DNA from: Arthrobacter sp. Soil762
GTDB lineage: Bacteria; Actinomycetota; Actinomycetes; Actinomycetales; Micrococcaceae
Assembly (NCBI RefSeq): GCF_001428335.1
Contig: NZ_LMSG01000001.1
Span: 841 to 64,840 of the forward strand
DNA length: 64,000 nt
Direction of reading: 5' to 3'
In this document: in pieces, positions 41,759-50,488 of the stretch
Layout: every line of letters begins with the position of its first letter
How positions within the stretch are numbered: the stretch's first letter is position 1
Notes under the pieces: model-generated
Database searches by the model: none
What the model saw: the letters and a program-made list of their open reading frames with translations, nothing else
Told to the model about the DNA's origin: nothing
Translations under genes and position numbers: made by a program

Positions 41759-42780
41759 AGTGTCTTCTGGAGTTCCTTGATGGGCATGTTCAGCTCGACG
41801 AGCAGGTTCAGGTCGGCGTCTGCCGGGCGACCCAGGGTGGTCAAGTAGTTGCCGACGATGACGGCGTTGATGCCGCCCATGAGGCCTGCCTTGGTTCCGA
41901 GGTCGCCGAGGGTCAGCTCCCGTCCGCCGGCGTAGCGGAGCACGGTGCGGGGCATCGCCAGCCGGAACGCGGCGATGGCGCGGAGGGCGTCCTTGCCGTC
42001 CATGATGCCCTGGTTTTCCAGCGGGGTTCCGGGGCGGGGGTTGAGGAAGTTCAGCGGGACTTCGTGGGGTTCCAGGGCCGCGAGCTGGGCTGCGAGTTCG
42101 GCGCGCTGTTCCAGGCTCTCGCCCATGCCGATCAGGGCGCCGCAGCAGAGTTCCATGCCGGCGTCCTTGACCATGTTGCAGGTCTCGAGCCGTTCTTCGT
42201 AGCTGTGGGTGGTGACGACTTCGGGGAAGTAGCTGCGGGCGGTTTCGAGGTTGTGGTTGTAGCGGTGGACTCCCCAGCTGGCGAGCTGGTCCACCTGGCG
42301 CTGGGTGAGCATGCCCAGGGAGCAGGCGATGTTGATCTCCACGGCTTCGTTGATGCGGTCGATCGCGAACTTGATCTGGTTCATGAGCTTGATGTCGGGG
42401 CCGCGGACGGCGGCGACGATGCAGAACTCGGTGGCTCCGGTTGCGGCGGTCTCCTTCGCGGCTTTGACCAGTTCGGGGATGTCGAGCCAGACGCCGCGGA
42501 CGGGGGAGTCGAACAAGCCGGACTGGCTGCAGAAGTGACAGTCCTCGGGGCAGCCACCGGTCTTGATGGAGATGATGCCTTCCACCTCGACGTCCTCACC
42601 GCAATGCCTGAGCCGCACCTCGTGGGCAAGCTGGAGTGCGGCGGGCAGGTCCCGGTCCGGCAGCCTGAGGATTTCCACCAGCTGGCTTTCGGAGAGTCCG
42701 ATGCCCTGCTCCAGAACCTGCTTCCGGGCGGTCTCGAGGATGGGGCCGGGGTTGGCCTGGAGCTCTGGCTGCATCGTCAT
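41755..42780 (-). CDS. bioB: Biotin synthase
   Basis: 341 aa radical-SAM enzyme. The SAM cluster motif is [11 protein letters not shown] (preceded by KTGG). [27 protein letters not shown] and [20 protein letters not shown] follow. It inserts sulfur into dethiobiotin. First gene of the operon; divergent from the polymerase at 43048. No convincing BirA or BioQ operator could be recognised upstream. Confidence 0.95.
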   Translation of the reverse strand: MTMQPELQANPGPILETARKQVLEQGIGLSESQLVEILRLPDRDLPAALQLAHEVRLRHCGEDVEVEGIISIKTGGCPEDCHFCSQSGLFDSPVRGVWLDIPELVKAAKETAATGATEFCIVAAVRGPDIKLMNQIKFAIDRINEAVEINIACSLGMLTQRQVDQLASWGVHRYNHNLETARSYFPEVVTTHSYEERLETCNMVKDAGMELCCGALIGMGESLEQRAELAAQLAALEPHEVPLNFLNPRPGTPLENQGIMDGKDALRAIAAFRLAMPRTVLRYAGGRELTLGDLGTKAGLMGGINAVIVGNYLTTLGRPADADLNLLVELNMPIKELQKTL

Positions 42781-43047
42781 CGATTGTCCTTTGGGGCTGC
42801 ATAGCTGCGGATGTTTCTTCCGAACCGACGGTAGTTCCCAGTTAGAGGCGAGATTTTGTTGGGTTTCGACAAAGTGATGAGGCTGAAATTGGACAGACCA
42901 GTGGCTGCCCCATTTGGCGCTGGCGAGCGGTGTCCGAACGGCCCGTTTGCCATTGCGGGTGTCTTAGCGTTGCGGTTCCCGTGCGGACGCTTGATCGCTA
43001 TGTGGCGGGCCGATGCTTGCCAGGGATGATTAGGGCAGACTGGTGGC

Positions 43048-44121
43048 GTGAGCGGAATCCGGTGGGTGCTGCATGTCGATCTCGACCAGTTCATCGCGGC
43101 GGTCGAAGTGCTCCGGCGGCCGGAGCTTGCGGGGAAGCCGATCATTATCGGCGGTCGGGGGGACCCCACGGAACGAGCTGTGGTATCGACCGCATCCTAC
43201 GAAGCCAGGGCCTTCGGTGTGGGTTCCGGAATGCCCTTACGCATTGCGGCCCGGAAAGTGCCCGACGCTGTGATCCTGCCCGTCGATCAGGAGGCTTACC
43301 TCGCGGCGTCTGAAACGGTGATGGCTACGCTGCGCGCGCAGCCCGGCGCCACCGTGCAGGTACTGGGTTGGGATGAAGCCTTTATGGGCACTGAGACAGT
43401 GAATCCGGAAGCCTACGCCCGGCAGGTGCAGACCGCTGTCCTGGAGCGAACGCGGCTGCATTGCAGCGTGGGCATCGGCGACACGTTGGTCCGGGCCAAG
43501 GTCGCCACCGGTTTCGGCAAGCCGGCCGGCGTTTTCCGTCTGACTGCCGGGAACTGGCTCGACGTTATGGGCAGTCGGCCCACCAAGGACCTGTGGGGTG
43601 TCGGAACCAAAGTGTCGGGCCGGCTGGCCAAGCTCGGCATCAATACAGTGGCCGAGCTCGCCGCGTCTGACCCCCAGAACCTGGTTCCGGAGTTTGGCCC
43701 CAGGATGGGTCCTTGGTACGCGGAGCTCGGACGCGGGGATGGCGCCAGCGTTGTGGACGACACGCCGTGGGTTGCCCGCGGGCATAGCCGGGAGACCACC
43801 TTCCAGCGGGACCTGACCGAGCCCGCCCAGGTGGACGACGCCGTGAGGGAGCTGACAGCTCGTGTCCTTGAGGATGTCGTGGCTGAAGGACGGCCCGTGG
43901 TTGGGCTGACTCTGAAGGTTCGGTACGCGCCGTTCGTGACCAAGAACCACGGGAGGAAGATTCCCCAGACATTCGACAGGGAGGAAATCCTCGCGCGGGC
44001 CTTGGAGCTCGCAGCAGGAATCGAAGCGGGCCGTCCGATCCGGCTCCTAGGCCTGCGGGCCGAAATGGCCATGCCCGACGATGCCCGAAAGGGACATACG
44101 CCCACGCGAGGCGGTTGGTGA
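43048..44121 (+). CDS. Y-family DNA polymerase (DinB/Pol IV-like)
   Basis: 357 aa from GTG 43048. Metal-binding VLHVDLDQFIAAVEVLRRPE, finger STASYEARAFGVGSGMPLRI, VLGWDEAFMGTE (Pol IV usually has SIDEAFLD), and little-finger GLTLKVRYAPFVTKNHGRKI. Both catalytic acidic pairs remain. It is shorter than canonical DinB (about 390-420 aa), with no clamp-binding tail visible after DDARKGHTPTRGG. Likely a translesion or nonessential polymerase. Its stop overlaps the following lipoprotein start by 4 nt. Confidence 0.88.
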   Translation: MSGIRWVLHVDLDQFIAAVEVLRRPELAGKPIIIGGRGDPTERAVVSTASYEARAFGVGSGMPLRIAARKVPDAVILPVDQEAYLAASETVMATLRAQPGATVQVLGWDEAFMGTETVNPEAYARQVQTAVLERTRLHCSVGIGDTLVRAKVATGFGKPAGVFRLTAGNWLDVMGSRPTKDLWGVGTKVSGRLAKLGINTVAELAASDPQNLVPEFGPRMGPWYAELGRGDGASVVDDTPWVARGHSRETTFQRDLTEPAQVDDAVRELTARVLEDVVAEGRPVVGLTLKVRYAPFVTKNHGRKIPQTFDREEILARALELAAGIEAGRPIRLLGLRAEMAMPDDARKGHTPTRGGW

Positions 44122-44507
44122 GTGAGGTGAAGTGTTCCGTCTGGGTTCTATTGGCCGCCGTCCTGTGGTTGTGCGGGTGCACCAGTCCAAGCGGTCCGGT
44201 CACGGGGCATTCCGGGGACGTTGCCGGGGTGGTCCTGACCGCCCCGGTCTGTCCCGTCGAACGTGTTGGTCAGGAGTGTCCACCGCGCCCAGTATCAGGG
44301 GCCGCGGTTGTTGCCTTGGACGGGGATGCCGTCCGGGGCTCAACACAAACTGATAGCACCGGTGCCTTCAATCTGACGCTGCCTGACGGACGATATGTGA
44401 TCAGGGCGACCAACGTCGGCGGCTACGCTTCGACGGCTACCGAGCTGGTGGTCATCTCGGACAGGCCCGTTCACATCACGCTGGTTGTTGACAGCGGGAT
44501 TCGCTAA
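44118..44507 (+). CDS. Lipoprotein with carboxypeptidase-regulatory-like (beta-sandwich) domain
   Basis: About 129 aa from GTG 44118 (GTGA overlap with the polymerase stop); GTG 44127 would also suit. CSVWVLLAAVLWLCGCTS is a lipoprotein signal with the modified Cys in LCGC. After a Pro-rich linker, VSGAAVVALDGDAVRGSTQT, DSTGAFNLTLPDGRYVIRAT and VHITLVVDSG form a small CNA-B-like / carboxypeptidase regulatory fold. Substrate unknown; it probably sits on the outer face of the membrane. Confidence 0.75.
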   Translation: MSEVKCSVWVLLAAVLWLCGCTSPSGPVTGHSGDVAGVVLTAPVCPVERVGQECPPRPVSGAAVVALDGDAVRGSTQTDSTGAFNLTLPDGRYVIRATNVGGYASTATELVVISDRPVHITLVVDSGIR

Positions 44508-44509
44508 GC

Positions 44510-44680
44510 CTGGTGGCTATCGGGATGCTGATCAGTGCCGGCGCCGCAGTGCGGTGGGTCTCCATCGAGTCGAGCATGCGGCACGGAAAACCACTTCCCC
44601 TGCCGATCATTGTTCCGCTCCTCGGCCTGGGCGGGGCAGTCACTGCAGCTGTAGTGATCATCCTGATCGCGCTGAACTGA
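44510..44680 (+). pseudogene. DUF202/YidH-like membrane protein, C-terminal fragment
   Basis: Right after the lipoprotein stop, another frame reads LVAIGMLISAGAAVRWVSIE, then PLPLPIIVPLLGLGGAVTAA and VVIILIALN-stop. This is the C-terminal part (two helices) of a DUF202 protein. There is no start or N-terminus. The stop overlaps the next ATG (TGATG). Confidence 0.65.
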
Positions 44681-44779
44681 TGCCGGGAGCTCCAGCTGCT
44701 CCCACGCACGAGGACCCCGGGCTCCAACCCGAGCGCACGGTGCTTTCCTGGGGCCGGACCAGCATGGCTCTTTTGCCGC
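44680..44779 (+). pseudogene. Second DUF202 protein, N-terminal fragment
   Basis: ATG 44680 starts MPGAPAAPTHEDPGLQPERT and VLSWGRTSMALL, the conserved head of the second DUF202 gene that usually follows YidH. After MALL the membrane segment is cut off and unrelated sequence follows. Confidence 0.65.
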
Positions 44780-45110
44780 CGCGTCCGGGTCCTCGTGCCG
44801 GACTCTCAGCCGACAACTCTGGTGAGATCCGCGCCGTGGCGGCTGCCGCCGTCGTCCGGCATTTCCGCCGTCGCCCTGACGCCGCGGGGGAGTTCGACGT
44901 CCAGGGTATATCCCGTGCGCGACGGTCCAGGCTGATGCGGCTTTGGGGTGTCCCGACGGCGGGATCATCCGGTCATCGGAGGCGATCAGGTACCAACTGG
45001 GCAAGGAAAGCCATGCAGGGTAGGTGATGGCTCCTTCGAGGGCATCGACGCCCCAAGGGACCTGCGAATGCGATGGCGCGTCCCTGACCAGCTGCGGACG
45101 CGGTTCGGCG
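44780..45110 (-). pseudogene. Gene debris including an alpha/beta-hydrolase fragment
   Basis: On the minus strand, 45110 to about 44960 reads GVDALEGAITYPAWLSLPSW and YLIASDDRMIPPSG, typical of the end of alpha/beta hydrolases of the salicylate-esterase type (PSWYLVATEDRMIPP). It then changes to an unassigned piece (VELPRGVRATAEMPDDGGSR). Neither part has a start. No intact gene lies between 44508 and 45115. Confidence 0.5.
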
Positions 45111-45115
45111 GGACG

Positions 45116-45334
45116 TCAGGTTTCCCTGTTCCGGCGGGAGAACTCGCGGTGGAGTTTGTTCCTGGCGCCGTGTTCGACAAGGGTCGGGATATAGGTCCGG
45201 ATCCGGCCGGAATCGAGTGTTTCGTATTCCTCTGTGACGACCCGGACGACCACCGGCCGGGGTGCGTCGGGATAGCGTGCGGCGAGCAGGTCGGTAACTT
45301 TGGCGATGGTGTCGTGCTTCTCCGTATCTTCCAT
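45116..45334 (-). CDS. Small three-helix-bundle dimerisation-domain protein
   Basis: 72 aa from ATG 45334. MEDTEKHDTIAKVTDLLAAR then YPDAPRPVVVRVVTEEYETL and RIRTYIPTLVEHGARNKLHR. This is the short all-helical protein found in many Arthrobacter and mycobacterial genomes and annotated as a three-helix bundle dimerisation domain. Function unknown. It stands apart from the debris upstream. Confidence 0.7.
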   Translation of the reverse strand: MEDTEKHDTIAKVTDLLAARYPDAPRPVVVRVVTEEYETLDSGRIRTYIPTLVEHGARNKLHREFSRRNRET

Positions 45335-45443
45335 CCAACTAGTTTGATGCCGAAGGCTTGTGGCGTCTATCACATTTTTGCAGGGATGGGGGGAAGCGCA
45401 GAAGACCCGCTCGACGCGCGCACGTCCGGTTTCCGTTGCGGTG

Positions 45444-46688
45444 TCAGGGCCTTGGCCGCCCGGGCCACTCCTTGCCGGCCCACGGGTCGTAGTCGGCGAT
45501 GAGCTCCTCCTGTGGCGGACGCTCCGGTTCGGGGACGTGCTGCAGGTTCACCCGCACCCGGTACCAGATCGAGCTTGATCCACGCATTCCGTCGACGAGC
45601 ACATCGGCGGGGTGCAGGGCCGGGACGAGGTCCAAGTGCCGGGACTTCCACTCATCGAGTGCCGCGAGGGCCTCGGGCTTGGTCCTGGTGCGGGCAACCT
45701 CGATGAGCGGCATCAGCGACTGCCGGCGGCCGGAGCCGTCGCCGCTGCGCGGCGGCTTCTCGGCGGGGCCGAGCTCGGCCGCCAGTGCCAGAAGTCCGTC
45801 GAGTGTGCCCACCGCGTCATCGATGCCTGCGTGGGGATCGCCCACGTCGGCGAAGCGCCCGGGCACCGTGCGGACCGTGAACTGTTCCGGCCGGATGGAG
45901 CGGACCTCATCCCAGGTGAGCGGCGTCGAGACCCGGGCGTCGGGCAGGGGCCGGATCGAGTACGCCGATGCCACGGTGCGGTCCTTCGCGTTCTGGTTGA
46001 AGTCGACGAACACGCTCTCGCCGCGCTCTTCCTTCCACCAGTGCGCGGTGGCCAGGCCGGGAGCGCGGTTTTCGACCTCGCGGGCGAGGGTCTCGGCGGC
46101 GAGCCGCACCTCGCGGAACGACCACTGCGGCGCGATGCGCACCAGGATATGCAGTCCGCGCGATCCGCTTGTCTTTGGCCACCCCACCAGCCCCACGTCG
46201 TCGAGCACCTCCCGCGCGACATGCGCGACATCAAGGATCTGGGCCCAGTCAACGCCCGGCATCGGATCGAGGTCCACCCGGAGCTCGTCCGGGTGTTCAA
46301 GGTCCTCAGCGCGCACGGGATGCGGGTTGAGGTCCAGGCAGCCAAGATTCACCACCCACGCCAGGCCCGCGGCATCCCGGATGACGGCCTCCTCGGCTGA
46401 TGTCCCCGACGCGTAGTGCAGCGTTGTTGTGTCGATGAAGGCGGGGTGGTTTTCGGGCACGCGCTTTTGGAAGAACGGTTCAGCGTCGATGCCCTTCGGA
46501 AAGCGCTTGAGCACCATCGGACGTCCGCCGGCGCCGCGCAGCGCACCATCCGAGACGGCGAGGTAGTAGCGGACCAGGTCGAGCTTCGTCAGCCCGGGCT
46601 CGGGGAACACCACCTTGTCCGGACTTGAGATTCTCACCTCGGTGCCGGCAATGTCGAGGATCTCGGCCGGGGTCTTCGACGGGTTCAT
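45444..46688 (-). CDS. Stand-alone LigD-type polymerase/primase domain protein
   Basis: 414 aa. LigD polymerase domain of the archaeo-eukaryotic primase superfamily: KVVFPEPGLTKLDLVRYYLA, MVLKRFPKGIDAEPFFQKR, catalytic ELRVDLDPMPG (two Asp), KTSGSRGLHILVRI and DFNQNAKDRTVASAYSIRP. No ligase or phosphoesterase domain is fused, and no Ku or LigD gene is in the window. Mycobacteria have similar stand-alone PolD1/PolD2 proteins in end-joining and gap-filling repair. The C-terminal 120 residues (EVARTRTKPEALAALDEWKS) are an extension of unknown role. Confidence 0.88.
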   Translation of the reverse strand: MNPSKTPAEILDIAGTEVRISSPDKVVFPEPGLTKLDLVRYYLAVSDGALRGAGGRPMVLKRFPKGIDAEPFFQKRVPENHPAFIDTTTLHYASGTSAEEAVIRDAAGLAWVVNLGCLDLNPHPVRAEDLEHPDELRVDLDPMPGVDWAQILDVAHVAREVLDDVGLVGWPKTSGSRGLHILVRIAPQWSFREVRLAAETLAREVENRAPGLATAHWWKEERGESVFVDFNQNAKDRTVASAYSIRPLPDARVSTPLTWDEVRSIRPEQFTVRTVPGRFADVGDPHAGIDDAVGTLDGLLALAAELGPAEKPPRSGDGSGRRQSLMPLIEVARTRTKPEALAALDEWKSRHLDLVPALHPADVLVDGMRGSSSIWYRVRVNLQHVPEPERPPQEELIADYDPWAGKEWPGRPRP

Positions 46689-46868
46689 GCCGCCACGCTA
46701 GCAACGATTGGATGCCCCAGCCAGACCTGCTGAAGGGAACAGCTGCACCACTACGGCCACCAGCGCGCCGCTGGAGCCGAACGCGACGTAGCCGCGATCG
46801 GCGTCGACGATCACATTGGCGGTGGCCGTCCAGCAGAGGGCTTGGCCAGCTGCTCGCTGGGATCTCCG

Positions 46869-47270
46869 TCACCGCATAACGGCGGCGACCGCGCTGATCT
46901 CGACCAGTGCCCCGGGCACGCCCAGCGCCGCGACACGCGCTCCGGTCACCAGGGCCGGTTCGTCGGACGCGAGTTCCGATGCTATCGCCCCGTACGCCGC
47001 CGCGAGGTCGACGCCATCGACGAAGAGCACTGTCCACTGCACGACGTCGCCGAGGGTAGCGCCGGCTGCGGCGAGCGCAGTCCGTGCGTTCTCGAGGGCG
47101 CGGGCAGACTGGACGGCCACATCGCCCTCCCCGACGAGTGAGCCGTCGGCGTCGACGGCGTTCTGGCCGCCGACGTAGATGGTAGTCGCGCCGGGCGGCA
47201 CGATGGCGACGTGGCTGAAGGCGGGGCTCGAGATGAGCCCCTGGGGGCGGATGCGCTGTATGGGTGCCAT
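46869..47270 (-). CDS. RidA-family protein
   Basis: 133 aa. RidA/YjgF fold with IYVGGQNAVDADGSLVGEGD, ALENARTALAAAGATLGDVV and ALGVPGALVEISAVAAV. RidA enzymes hydrolyse enamine/imine intermediates using an Arg in PARTxxGV; here the same stretch reads PALVTGARV, so the key Arg is displaced and deaminase activity is uncertain. It precedes the LigD-type gene by 180 nt on the same strand; the two need not be linked. Confidence 0.85.
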   Translation of the reverse strand: MAPIQRIRPQGLISSPAFSHVAIVPPGATTIYVGGQNAVDADGSLVGEGDVAVQSARALENARTALAAAGATLGDVVQWTVLFVDGVDLAAAYGAIASELASDEPALVTGARVAALGVPGALVEISAVAAVMR

Positions 47271-47521
47271 GCCTGTATGGTCTCACCGACCGTGGGCAGA
47301 GGGGAGGCCTCTCCGATTCACGGAGGCTCTGATCGTCAGGCGCTACTGCGGGCGCTGCTGCGGGCGACAGTCGAAACACAGCGAAGCAGGGGTCCGTTGG
47401 GTTACCCCGTGCTTCGGGCCGTGAAGCCACGTTGCCTTGCGCGTCGGCGCGTTTCGCCGCCGCTTGAATGGGGGTCCGAACGGCTGGTTGGTTGGACGTA
47501 TCGGCCTTGAAAGGAAAGAAC

Positions 47522-48040
47522 ATGACGGAACACTTTGATCTCACCCCCCAGCGCCTGCGCCACGTCCTGGGCCACTTCGCGTCCGGCCTGACCGTGATCA
47601 CCGCGGCGACGGACCAAGGACCGGCCGGCTTCACTTGCCAGTCCTTTGCTTCCCTTTCCCTGGACCCGGCCCTGGTCACCTTCAGCCCCGCCCGCACCTC
47701 CAGCACGTGGCCGCTGCTGCGGCGGGCCGGACGCTTCACCGTGAACATCCTGCCTGCCAGGCACCAGCACCTTGCCGCCCAGTTTGCCCGTTCCGGAGCC
47801 GACAAGTTTGCCGGCGTCGACTACACCGCCTCGCCGCTGGGGAACCCGGTGCTGGACCAGGCGCTCGCCTGGGTGGACTGCGAGCTGCATGAGGAATACG
47901 ACGGCGGCGACCACACCATCGTGGTGGGGGCGGTCCGCGCCCTCGGTGCCCGGGAGGGCGCAGAGCCACTTCTGTTCTTTAAGGGTGGGTACTTCGAAGG
48001 AGTGCCGTCCCGGTCCGGAGCGCTGGAGAGCGTCGCCTAA
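47522..48040 (+). CDS. Flavin reductase family protein (DIM6/NTAB, HpaC-like)
   Basis: 172 aa from ATG 47522 (AAAGGAAAGAAC upstream). FMN-binding split barrel: RHVLGHFASGLTVITAATDQ, FTCQSFASLSLDPALVTFSP, RFTVNILPARHQHLAAQFA, and GDHTIVVGAV with LLFFKGGYF. It supplies reduced flavin to a monooxygenase. No monooxygenase gene is in the window; the homoprotocatechuate cluster 2 kb away would use one upstream, but linkage is speculative. Confidence 0.88.
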   Translation: MTEHFDLTPQRLRHVLGHFASGLTVITAATDQGPAGFTCQSFASLSLDPALVTFSPARTSSTWPLLRRAGRFTVNILPARHQHLAAQFARSGADKFAGVDYTASPLGNPVLDQALAWVDCELHEEYDGGDHTIVVGAVRALGAREGAEPLLFFKGGYFEGVPSRSGALESVA

Positions 48041-48151
48041 ACGGCGGTTAGATAGAGATTCCGTAGGCTGGGGCCGGCGCCCGCTCCAGCGGCGGCTGAC
48101 GCCAATCCGGGTGCCGCTCACTGCACCAGTCGTACCGGTAACAGCACGTAG

Positions 48152-48195
48152 AGCAGCGTACGACGGCGGGGATCCTCCCGCCGTCGTACGCTGCT
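48152..48195. terminator. Long perfect hairpin upstream of adenylate kinase paralog
   Basis: AGCAGCGTACGACGGCGGG and its exact complement on the right form 19-bp arms around the loop GATCCT. It lies about 110 nt after the flavin reductase stop and about 90 nt before the kinase start. Confidence 0.7.
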
Positions 48196-48285
48196 GTCAG
48201 GCGCCGATGCAGCCCGGCCGCAACCTCCGGATCAGTCGCATCGGGCCAGGACGAAGACGTCCACATAGGCAGCAAGGAGTATTGA

Positions 48286-48879
48286 ATGACGAGAATGCTG
48301 ATTATGGGACCGCCCGGCTCGGGCAAGGGGACGCAGGCGGAACGGATTTCGGAACGCCTCGGCGTTGTGGCCATTTCAACCGGCGATATCTTCCGAGCCA
48401 ACGTCAAAGGCGGAACGCCGCTGGGTCTAGAGGCCCGGAAGTATATGGATAACGGAGACTTCGTGCCGGACAGCGTCACGAATGAGATGGTGCGGAACCG
48501 GCTCAGCCAGGACGATGCCAAAGAGGGATTTCTGCTGGACGGCTACCCTCGCACGGTGGCGCAGGTGGACTACCTCGACGGAATCATAGCTGCCGGCGAA
48601 CAGAAACTCGACGTGGTCCTGCAGTTGACCGCGGACGACGAGGAACTTGTCTCGCGCCTCCTGGGCCGGGCCAGGGAAACGGGCCGGAGCGACGACAACG
48701 AGAGCGTCATCCGTCACCGGCTGGACCTGTACCACCAGCAGACGGAGGCCGTGGTGGCCAAGTATGCCGGCCGCGGAATCCTCGCCGAGGTGGACGGGAT
48801 GGGCGGGATCGAGGCCGTCACGGACAGTGTCATGGGCAGGATCGACGACGTGCTGAGCGCGCCCGCCCGCAGACTGTAA
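48286..48879 (+). CDS. Adenylate kinase (short-LID form), extra copy
   Basis: 197 aa. P-loop MGPPGSGKGTQAERISERLG, ISTGDIFRANV, FLLDGYPRTVAQVDYLD and RLLGRARETGRSDDN (a short LID without a zinc domain). It converts ATP and AMP to two ADP. It is not in a secY/rpl context, so it is probably not the housekeeping adk. It is bracketed by two hairpins with the same GACGGCGG core, making a single-gene unit. Confidence 0.9.
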   Translation: MTRMLIMGPPGSGKGTQAERISERLGVVAISTGDIFRANVKGGTPLGLEARKYMDNGDFVPDSVTNEMVRNRLSQDDAKEGFLLDGYPRTVAQVDYLDGIIAAGEQKLDVVLQLTADDEELVSRLLGRARETGRSDDNESVIRHRLDLYHQQTEAVVAKYAGRGILAEVDGMGGIEAVTDSVMGRIDDVLSAPARRL

Positions 48880-48891
48880 AGGTTTCACGGG

Positions 48892-48931
48892 CGGGAGAAC
48901 GACGGCGGTTCCTCCCGCCGTCGTTCTCCCG
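48892..48931. terminator. Long hairpin downstream of adenylate kinase paralog
   Basis: CGGGAGAACGACGGCGG and CCGCCGTCGTTCTCCCG pair perfectly over 17 bp with the loop TTCCTC, 12 nt after the stop. Its inner core is the same as in the hairpin at 48152-48195. Confidence 0.8.
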
Positions 48932-49086
48932 TGGGCAACTCCGGATGATACGTTCCGGGCCGGTTGGACCTGAGCCGACACTGCCCCCTTGAACGTCTGA
49001 TCGCTGCAGGGCTAGCATTGCCCGCACGGGCGCCGATGCCCCACCAGTTCAGCTCGGTGCCGACGTCGATCAATCGAGGAGAGGCC

Positions 49087-49716
49087 ATGGGCGAGACAAC
49101 TGCAGAGGCGTCCTCAGCGGATCTGATGGTCGACCTGATCATCTCCCTGGATGGGTATGCCTCGGCCGAGGGGTGGCCAGGCTGGTGGGGTCTGGAGGGG
49201 CCCGAATACCTGACGTGGCTCGGGCAGGAAGGGGAGAAGAACTACACCTTCCTTATGGGGGCGAATACCTACCGGCTGATGTCCGGCATGTCAGAGGAGG
49301 CCGCGGCCGAGGACTCGGGATTCTCCGAGAATGAGGGGGCCAGCCTGACCGGCCTTGCCGCCGTGCCCAAGGTCATTTTCTCCTCCACCCTGCAGGCGCC
49401 CCTGACCTGGCCGAACTCGGAGCTGGTCACCGGCGACGCGGTCCAGGCCGTGGCGGAGCTGAAACGGACCAGGACCGGAACCCTGAGCACCCTGGGCAGC
49501 CTCAGTCTCTGCCGGTCGCTGCTGACCGCCGGCCTCGTGGACAGGTTCCGGTTGGTCGTCTTCCCGGTGATTACAGGCAGCACCGGCAGGGAACGGATCT
49601 ACGACGGCTATCCGGACATCTCGCTCGAGATGGTGAACAGCCGGACCTTCGACGGTCGGCTACAGCTGCTCGAGTACATCCCCACCGTACTCAGCGGTCC
49701 GCCGGGTCGCGGGTAA
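49087..49716 (+). CDS. Dihydrofolate reductase-family (RibD C-terminal-like) protein
   Basis: 209 aa from ATG 49087 (GAGGAGAGGCC upstream). LMVDLIISLDGYASAEGWPG, FLMGANTYRLMSGM, KVIFSSTLQAPLTWPNSELV, LSTLGSLSLCRSLLTAGLVD and RLVVFPVITGSTGRERIYDG are the signature of RibD-C/DHFR-like reductases common in actinobacteria. Cofactor is probably NADPH; substrate unknown. Its end overlaps the end of the convergent aldolase gene by about 26 nt. Confidence 0.85.
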   Translation: MGETTAEASSADLMVDLIISLDGYASAEGWPGWWGLEGPEYLTWLGQEGEKNYTFLMGANTYRLMSGMSEEAAAEDSGFSENEGASLTGLAAVPKVIFSSTLQAPLTWPNSELVTGDAVQAVAELKRTRTGTLSTLGSLSLCRSLLTAGLVDRFRLVVFPVITGSTGRERIYDGYPDISLEMVNSRTFDGRLQLLEYIPTVLSGPPGRG

Positions 49717-50488
49717 TGAACGCGGCGGCCAGCGACTCGGAGCCGCGGGCCAGGATGGCGACGTCGGCGCCCACCAGGACAAAGGCGGCGCCGGCCGTGA
49801 GGTAGCTGCGGGCGGTGTCCGGGTTGAACGCGTTCACCCCGGCCGGTTTCCCGGCCGCTTGTGCGGCGGCAAGGCAGTGTTCGACGGCGGCGCGCACCTT
49901 GGGGTGTTCCTGCTGTCCCAGCAGGCCCATGGAGGCGGCGAGGTCGGAGGGTCCCAGGAAGATGGCGTCCACACCGTCCACGGCCAGAATCTCCTCGACG
50001 GCCTCAACAGCCGCCGTCGATTCGATCTGGACGGTGAGGCTGATGGTTTCCGACGCCCGGGCGAGGTAGTCCGGGACACGGTTCCAGCGTGAGGCCCGGG
50101 CCAGGGCGGATCCCACGCCGCGGACGCCGTGCGGCGGGTAGCGGGTGGCGGCCACCGCAGCTTCCGCCTCCTGCACCGAGTTCACCATCGGGACCAGCAG
50201 GTTCTGCACTCCCAGGTCCAGGTACTGCTTAATCAGCACGGTGTCGTTGACCGGCGGCCGGACCAAGACTTGGACCGGGTAGCCGTTGACCGCCTGGAGC
50301 TGGGCCAGGATGGATTCGAGGCCGTTGGGGCTGTGTTCGGCGTCGATCAGGAGCCAGTCCAGGCCGGATCCGGCGCAGAGTTCGGCGATCAGCGGGCTGC
50401 CGGAACAGACCCACATTCCCGCGAGCGGGCGGCTCGCCGCCGCGAGGGCGTCCCGGAACGTCGCGCCCGGTTCTATTCGAAGCGGCAT
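49691..50488 (-). CDS. hpaI: 4-Hydroxy-2-oxoheptanedioate aldolase
   Basis: 265 aa. HpcH/HpaI class II pyruvate aldolase: GMWVCSGSPLIAELCAGSGL, DWLLIDAEHSPNGLESILAQ, VRPPVNDTVLIKQYLDLGVQ, LLVPMVNSVQEAEAA, RYPPHGVRGVGSALARASRW, VQIESTAAVEAV and DAIFLGPSDLAASMG (metal-binding Glu and Asp). It splits 4-hydroxy-2-oxoheptanedioate into pyruvate and succinic semialdehyde. Overlaps hpaH by 16 nt; last gene of the operon. Confidence 0.93.
   Translation of the reverse strand: MPLRIEPGATFRDALAAASRPLAGMWVCSGSPLIAELCAGSGLDWLLIDAEHSPNGLESILAQLQAVNGYPVQVLVRPPVNDTVLIKQYLDLGVQNLLVPMVNSVQEAEAAVAATRYPPHGVRGVGSALARASRWNRVPDYLARASETISLTVQIESTAAVEAVEEILAVDGVDAIFLGPSDLAASMGLLGQQEHPKVRAAVEHCLAAAQAAGKPAGVNAFNPDTARSYLTAGAAFVLVGADVAILARGSESLAAAFITRDPADR

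Noticed and set aside
42855..42873. TTTGT-N9-ACAAA dyad upstream of bioB as a possible biotin operator.
   Set aside because: Arms are only 5 bp, and I could not match it to a BirA or BioQ site I am sure of.
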